A stretch of DNA of 9,419 bases from Anaerolineales bacterium (lineage in GTDB: Bacteria > Chloroflexota > Anaerolineae > Anaerolineales > Villigracilaceae), in the NCBI GenBank assembly GCA_020847355.1, contig JADLCG010000040.1, positions 1 through 9,419 of the forward strand, written 5' to 3'. Below are positions 5,330 to 9,419 of the stretch, one piece after another. The translations under genes and the position numbers were made by a program. The notes beneath the pieces are model-generated. The model was not told the DNA's origin, made no database searches, and saw only the letters and a list, made by a program, of their open reading frames with translations. The first letter of the stretch is position 1, and each line of letters opens with the position of its first letter.

Positions 5330-6546
5330 TAATCGAACAGCATCAAAGCTGGGTCTTCGATCATTTGTTTGACATGCACGAGGAATTGAACGGCTTCGCT
5401 TCCATCCACAATCCGATGATCGTAACTGAGCGCGAGATACATCATTTTACGAATCACAACTTGACCGTTGAGCGCGATCGGGCGTTCTTCGATTTTGTGC
5501 AAGCCCAAAATGCCGACTTGCGGCGGATTCAAAATGGGCGTGCTGAGCAGTGAGCCAAAGATACCGCCGTTGGTAATTGTAAAACTGCCGCCGCGTAAAT
5601 CTTCAATCGAAAGTTTGCCTTCGTTCGCTTTGGTCACAAAAACTTTGATCTCGCGTTCAATATCCGCATAGCTTAATTGATCGGCATTGCGGATGACCGG
5701 CACAACCAAGCCTTCTTCTGCGCCAACCGCCATACCGATATCGTAATAATTTTTCAGCACAATCTCGTCGCCTTGAATCTCGCCGTTCAAACGCGGAAAG
5801 GCTTTCAATGCGCTGATGCTCGCTTTGACAAAGAAAGACATCAAGCCTAATTTGATGCCATACTTGGCTTGAAATTCGTCATTGCGGCGTTTGCGTAATT
5901 CCATCACTGCGCCCATATCCACTTCGTTAAAAGTGGTCAGCATGGCGGTGGTTTGTTGCGCTTCCAACAAGCGCTTGGCGATGGTTTGCCGTCTGCGCGA
6001 CATACGCACGCGCTCTTCTGAACGTTCGCCAATTGCGCGGGATACTGCTTTGACAGGTTGCGCTTCAGACTTAACCGAAGCCGGCTTTGCCGCGCTTTGA
6101 GATTGTTCACGCCCTTGCAGATACTGTTGCACATCCGTCTTCGTGACGCGCCCTTCAACGCCGGTGCCGGAAAGTTGCGCCACATCCACATTCTGTTCGC
6201 GCGCCATCCGCGAAGCGACTGGCGTGGCTTGCGGAACTTCGCGCGGCGCTTTGTTATTTTCTTTTTGTTCAACGGCTTTTTCAACTTGCGGCGCGGAAGC
6301 GCCTTCTGCAGTTTCGTCAATTTCAGCTAGCACGTCGCCAACTTTCACATCTTTGCCTTCGGCAACCGCCACGCGGGAAAGCACGCCTGAACTTTTCGCG
6401 CCAACTTCCAAATTGATTTTATCGGTCTCTAATTCAACGAGGATGTCTCCCACGTTCACGGCTTCGCCTTCTTTTTTCAGCCAACGCGAAACAGTCGCCT
6501 CGATCACAGATTCGCCCATCTCAGGGACTAAGACTTGTACGGTCAT
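5329..6546 (-). CDS. sucB: 2-oxoglutarate dehydrogenase E2, dihydrolipoyllysine succinyltransferase
   Basis: A 405-residue E2 chain with one lipoyl domain (1-77), lipoylated at Lys43 in ETDKINLEV. A charged linker follows, then a peripheral-subunit-binding domain (about 110-143, VASRMAREQNVDVAQLSGTG), a second linker rich in Ala, Gln, Ser and Lys, and the catalytic trimer-forming domain (about 183-405). The active site is SYDHRIVDG with His377 and Asp381. TFNEVDMG (205-212) and SFTITNGGIFGS (321-332) fit succinyltransferases better than acetyltransferases. It transfers the succinyl group from lipoamide to CoA and forms the core of the cytoplasmic complex. Its ATG is 2 nt after the sucA stop, with a GAGAGGA Shine-Dalgarno (6552-6558) inside the sucA end. 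The 3' stop overlaps the next gene. E3, needed to reoxidise lipoamide, must be encoded elsewhere. Confidence 0.96.
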   Translation of the reverse strand: MTVQVLVPEMGESVIEATVSRWLKKEGEAVNVGDILVELETDKINLEVGAKSSGVLSRVAVAEGKDVKVGDVLAEIDETAEGASAPQVEKAVEQKENNKAPREVPQATPVASRMAREQNVDVAQLSGTGVEGRVTKTDVQQYLQGREQSQSAAKPASVKSEAQPVKAVSRAIGERSEERVRMSRRRQTIAKRLLEAQQTTAMLTTFNEVDMGAVMELRKRRNDEFQAKYGIKLGLMSFFVKASISALKAFPRLNGEIQGDEIVLKNYYDIGMAVGAEEGLVVPVIRNADQLSYADIEREIKVFVTKANEGKLSIEDLRGGSFTITNGGIFGSLLSTPILNPPQVGILGLHKIEERPIALNGQVVIRKMMYLALSYDHRIVDGSEAVQFLVHVKQMIEDPALMLFD

Positions 6547-6548
6547 GT

Positions 6549-9332
6549 TTATCCTCTCTCTTTTACTACGCTGGGTAGGTGCGTTTGTTCTTTGAATTTA
6601 AAAGCCTGTTCGACCAAAGCTTGTTGATTGATGCGATATAAAGTGGACGAGCCTTCGGACGGGCTGGAACTTTCCGGCCTGCCGACATAATAAAGGGAAA
6701 GCGTCTCGCCGCTCAGTTGACGGAAGAGCGGGCGGAGATAATCCCACGCGCCCATATTGCGCGGTTCTTCCTGCGCCCAAACTAAATTTTTGAGGTTGGG
6801 ATATTTTGCGAGCAAGGCTTCCAGCGTTTTGCGCGGAAAGGGATAAAGTTGTTCCAGCCGCGCAATCGCGGCGGTGGGCGTAGCTTTACGCAGTTCGTTG
6901 CCCACCAGATCGGCGTAAATGCGTCCGCTACACAGAATCAGCGTTTCGACTTTCTTTTTGTTGATCTTTGAGTCTGTGTCGTCTATGACGGATTGCCATG
7001 CGCCGTTGATAAATTCATCTGGCGTTGAAGCCGCCAATGGATGGCGCAACATGCCTTTCGGCGTAAAGACGATCAAAGGCAGGGGATCGGTTTTTAATAA
7101 CAAAGCCTGACGGCGCAGTAAATGGAAATATTGCGCGGCGGTGGATGGATACGCAATGCGGACGTTGGTCTCAGCCGCTAATCCGAGGAAGCGCTCAATG
7201 CGCGCGCTGGAGTGATCGGGTCCTTGCCCTTCGTTGCCATGCGGCAGGAGGAAAACCAGCGAAGGCGTCAGACCCCACTTCGCCCGTCCGGAAAGGATGA
7301 ACTCGTCAATGATCGCCTGCGCGTTGTTGATGAAATCGCCGTATTGCGCTTCCCAAATCACTAGGCGCTCCGGCGCTTGCACGTTATATCCAAATTCAAA
7401 ACCGATCACGCTCATCTCGCTCAACGGGCTGTTGATGATTTCAAACGCGGCTTTGGCTTGCGGAATGTGTTGCAAAGCGGAATAACCTTGATTGGTTTCG
7501 CTATCGTAAAAGACGGCATGGCGTTGGCTGAATGTGCCGCGCGCCGCGTCCTGCCCGGTCAGGCGGATGGGAATGCCATCGTTCAAGATGGAGGCGAACG
7601 CCAACTCTTCGGCGGTTGCCCATTCGATATTTCCATCCAGTAATTTTTTGCGTTTTTCTACCGCTTTCTCCAGTTTGGAGTTTGGCTTGAAGCCTTCGGG
7701 AAATTTTAGCAAGGCTTGATTGAGATCGCTCAGCGTTTGCTTGGAAATCGCAGTCTTAACCTTTTGCGCGGCGCCTTGCGGCGGCGGTTGCGGGATTGGC
7801 TCTTTGAGCGCGCCTTTTGCGTCTAATTGATCGTTCACGTCTTGCAGTTGTTTGAGATAATTTTGGAGTAATGCCTCGGCTTGTCCAGTTTGCAAGCGTT
7901 GATTGGCTTCCAGCTTAGCGCTCCACAATTGCCTGAGCGTGGGATGTGCGTCTATCTTTTTATACATGATCGGCTGGGTAAAGCGCGGCTCGTCGCCTTC
8001 GTTGTGTCCATAGCGCCGATAGCCGATCAAATTAATCACGAAATCCTTTTGGAATTTTTGACGATAGGCAAAGGCAGTTTGAAGCGCTTCAAAGCACGCG
8101 CTCGGGTCGTCGGCGTTGACGTGGATAACGGGGATTTCATAGCCTTTGGCTAAATCGCTGGCGTGTAAACTACTGCGCGATTCGTTTGGGCTGGTGGTGA
8201 AGCCCACCTGATTGTTGGCGACGATGTGAATTGTGCCGCTGGTGGTATAGCCGGGCAAACGTGAGAAGTTTAAAACCTCCGCCACAATGCCCTGACCTGA
8301 AAAAGCCGCGTCGCCATGAATCAGAATCGGCAGGGAAGCATTTGCGGAATATTCCGGCGCGCCAGCCTGATTGACGCTGGTGTTTAATGCTCTGGCAATG
8401 CCCTGAAGCACGGGATCAATTTGTTCGAGATGGCTGGGGTTGGCGGGCATTCGCACGGTCAGGTTGATGCCTGCCTCCGATTGCGGCGCGCGCGAAGCTC
8501 CCATGTGATATTTTACGTCGCCCGTCCAGCCGAGTTCGCTCCAAGTGGTGGCGCGTTGCGGGTCTTTGAATTCCGCCATGATCTCGGCATACGGCTTGTG
8601 CAAAATATGCGCGAGGATGTTCAACCTGCCGCGATGCCCCATCCCGATCACGACATTTTCAATTTGCGCTTGCGCGGCGGCTTGAATGACTTCGTCCAAC
8701 ATGGGGATGAGCATATCCAAGCCTTCGATGGAGAAGCGCGTTTTGCCCGGGTAAACGCGATGTAGAAATTTCTCAAAGGCTTCGACTTCAGTCAAGCGTT
8801 CCAGCAGTTTATTTTCGTCAAACTTGTATTGCGGCTGGCGATAGTTGCCCGCTTCGGCGGTTTGATACAGCCAGGCTCTTTCTTCGGGCAGGCGGATGTG
8901 ATCGTAATCATAGCCGATAGTCCCGCTGTAAATGGAGCGTAAAGTTTCGATGGCTTGATAGGCGTTCTGATTCGTATAAGCGGCGGGCAGTTCGATAATA
9001 TCCGCCGGTAATTTGCGTAAATCCGCTTCGCGTAAATTGTAGAAATCCAAACTGAGGATGGGGTCGTTGGCGATTTCGCCCAGCGGATCTAACTTGGCGG
9101 CGAGATAGCCATATTCGCGGATGGCTTGGGCGAGCGTGGCAATCCGAATGAGGGTATTTAATTCAGGTAGCGATTGAGATTGAGGCGCGGATTGCGTTTC
9201 GCTGGTCGGCTTCCAATTCTGGAAAAGCTGGCGCGCTTCTTCATCCACGGAATGCGGGTCGTTTTGGTAGCGGTCGTATAGCTCTAAAATATAGCCGAGG
9301 TTTGGACCATAAAATTCATGCTCGAATGACAT
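6549..9332 (-). CDS. sucA: 2-oxoglutarate dehydrogenase E1 component
   Basis: A 927-residue thiamine diphosphate enzyme of normal bacterial E1o length, without the extra acyltransferase domain of the mycobacterial form. The N-terminal segment FYGPNLGYILELYDRY (7-22) is the E2-binding motif region. Later landmarks are VVIGMGHRGRLN (227-238), YHMGASRA (275-282), the ThDP/Mg motif from GDAAFSGQG (340-348) to VANN (371-374), GYRRYGHNEGDEP (437-449), GQDAARGTFSQRH (593-605) and LLPHGNEGQGPDHSSAR (695-711). It decarboxylates 2-oxoglutarate and succinylates the E2 lipoyl group in the TCA cycle. The ATG at 9330-9332 has AGGAAG at 9342-9347, nine bases upstream. It is first in an operon with sucB and a flavoprotein. 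The presence of a full E1o suggests an oxidative TCA cycle in an organism able to respire. No missing catalytic residues were noticed. Confidence 0.97.
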   Translation of the reverse strand: MSFEHEFYGPNLGYILELYDRYQNDPHSVDEEARQLFQNWKPTSETQSAPQSQSLPELNTLIRIATLAQAIREYGYLAAKLDPLGEIANDPILSLDFYNLREADLRKLPADIIELPAAYTNQNAYQAIETLRSIYSGTIGYDYDHIRLPEERAWLYQTAEAGNYRQPQYKFDENKLLERLTEVEAFEKFLHRVYPGKTRFSIEGLDMLIPMLDEVIQAAAQAQIENVVIGMGHRGRLNILAHILHKPYAEIMAEFKDPQRATTWSELGWTGDVKYHMGASRAPQSEAGINLTVRMPANPSHLEQIDPVLQGIARALNTSVNQAGAPEYSANASLPILIHGDAAFSGQGIVAEVLNFSRLPGYTTSGTIHIVANNQVGFTTSPNESRSSLHASDLAKGYEIPVIHVNADDPSACFEALQTAFAYRQKFQKDFVINLIGYRRYGHNEGDEPRFTQPIMYKKIDAHPTLRQLWSAKLEANQRLQTGQAEALLQNYLKQLQDVNDQLDAKGALKEPIPQPPPQGAAQKVKTAISKQTLSDLNQALLKFPEGFKPNSKLEKAVEKRKKLLDGNIEWATAEELAFASILNDGIPIRLTGQDAARGTFSQRHAVFYDSETNQGYSALQHIPQAKAAFEIINSPLSEMSVIGFEFGYNVQAPERLVIWEAQYGDFINNAQAIIDEFILSGRAKWGLTPSLVFLLPHGNEGQGPDHSSARIERFLGLAAETNVRIAYPSTAAQYFHLLRRQALLLKTDPLPLIVFTPKGMLRHPLAASTPDEFINGAWQSVIDDTDSKINKKKVETLILCSGRIYADLVGNELRKATPTAAIARLEQLYPFPRKTLEALLAKYPNLKNLVWAQEEPRNMGAWDYLRPLFRQLSGETLSLYYVGRPESSSPSEGSSTLYRINQQALVEQAFKFKEQTHLPSVVKERG

Positions 9333-9382
9333 TTACCTATTCTTCCTTACTTGAGTTGTGGAAATTTTTGTTTCTGCGCTGA

Positions 9383-9411
9383 ATTATAACCTGCCCCTTG
9401 AATTGCGCGAA
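9383..9411 (-). promoter_or_regulatory. Probable promoter of the sucA-sucB-flavoprotein operon
   Basis: On the minus strand a perfect TATAAT lies at 9383-9388. Seventeen bases upstream is TTCGCG (9406-9411), a poor -35 with three matches to TTGACA, so an activator or another sigma factor may help. The transcript would start near 9376 and leave about a 43-nt leader with the sucA Shine-Dalgarno. The rest of 9333-9419 shows no gene. Confidence 0.55.
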
Positions 9412-9419
9412 GTTGCGCA

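Noticed and set aside
5937..6320. 127-residue minus-strand frame overlapping sucB
   Set aside because: Lysine/arginine-rich out-of-frame reading of the Ala/Lys-rich sucB linkers; sucB motifs are continuous in the other frame.
8421..8765. Plus-strand open frame of 114 residues inside sucA
   Set aside because: Antisense shadow of a GC-richer, strongly conserved coding region; no ribosome site or family resemblance.

Overview
The window holds seven protein-coding genes in three transcription groups. No rRNA, tRNA, CRISPR array or insertion sequence was seen. The host looks like a free-living bacterium of moderate G+C. The SucA N-terminus and the combination of a ferredoxin/ASKHA corrinoid activator with a small 'virulence factor'-type protein remind me of Chloroflexota (Anaerolineae-like), but this rests on recall, not a search. 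A few sampled lines suggest the left third is AT-richer (about 44% GC) than the right (about 53%).

Left region (1-3507, minus strand): a likely three-gene operon read right to left from a good sigma-70-type promoter at 3479-3507. It encodes a 96-residue protein resembling the PF13769 family, a 706-residue [2Fe-2S]/ASKHA protein of the RamA/RACE type that reactivates corrinoid enzymes, and a homocysteine S-methyltransferase (the zinc/homocysteine module of B12-dependent methionine synthase) that runs off the left edge. Together they look like part of a split cobalamin-dependent methionine synthase, in which a separate ATP- and ferredoxin-dependent protein replaces MetH's own reactivation domain. 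The corrinoid-binding and folate-binding modules would lie outside the window.

The operon carries three palindromic elements of different design. Element one, between the second and third genes, is three 9-nt units followed by three inverted units. Element two, between the first and second genes, is four 7-nt units followed by four inverted units. Element three is a ~110-bp palindromic element sitting inside the activator gene without breaking its frame, adding about 36 residues to the protein. A 30-bp AT-rich dyad, a candidate operator, lies between the promoter and the first start codon.

Middle (3508-4093): a 168-bp divergent spacer with an imperfect 16/17-nt direct repeat, a plus-strand single-domain cupin gene, and a strong, probably bidirectional, terminator shared with the converging operon from the right.

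Right region (4094-9419, minus strand): sucA (2-oxoglutarate dehydrogenase E1), sucB (E2 succinyltransferase) and a YhiN/HI0933-family flavoprotein in a tight operon, with 2 nt between sucA and sucB and a TAATG overlap between sucB and the flavoprotein. A TATAAT box upstream of sucA is the probable promoter. E1 and E2 decarboxylate 2-oxoglutarate and transfer the succinyl group to CoA in the TCA cycle. The E3 subunit (dihydrolipoamide dehydrogenase) is not in the window.
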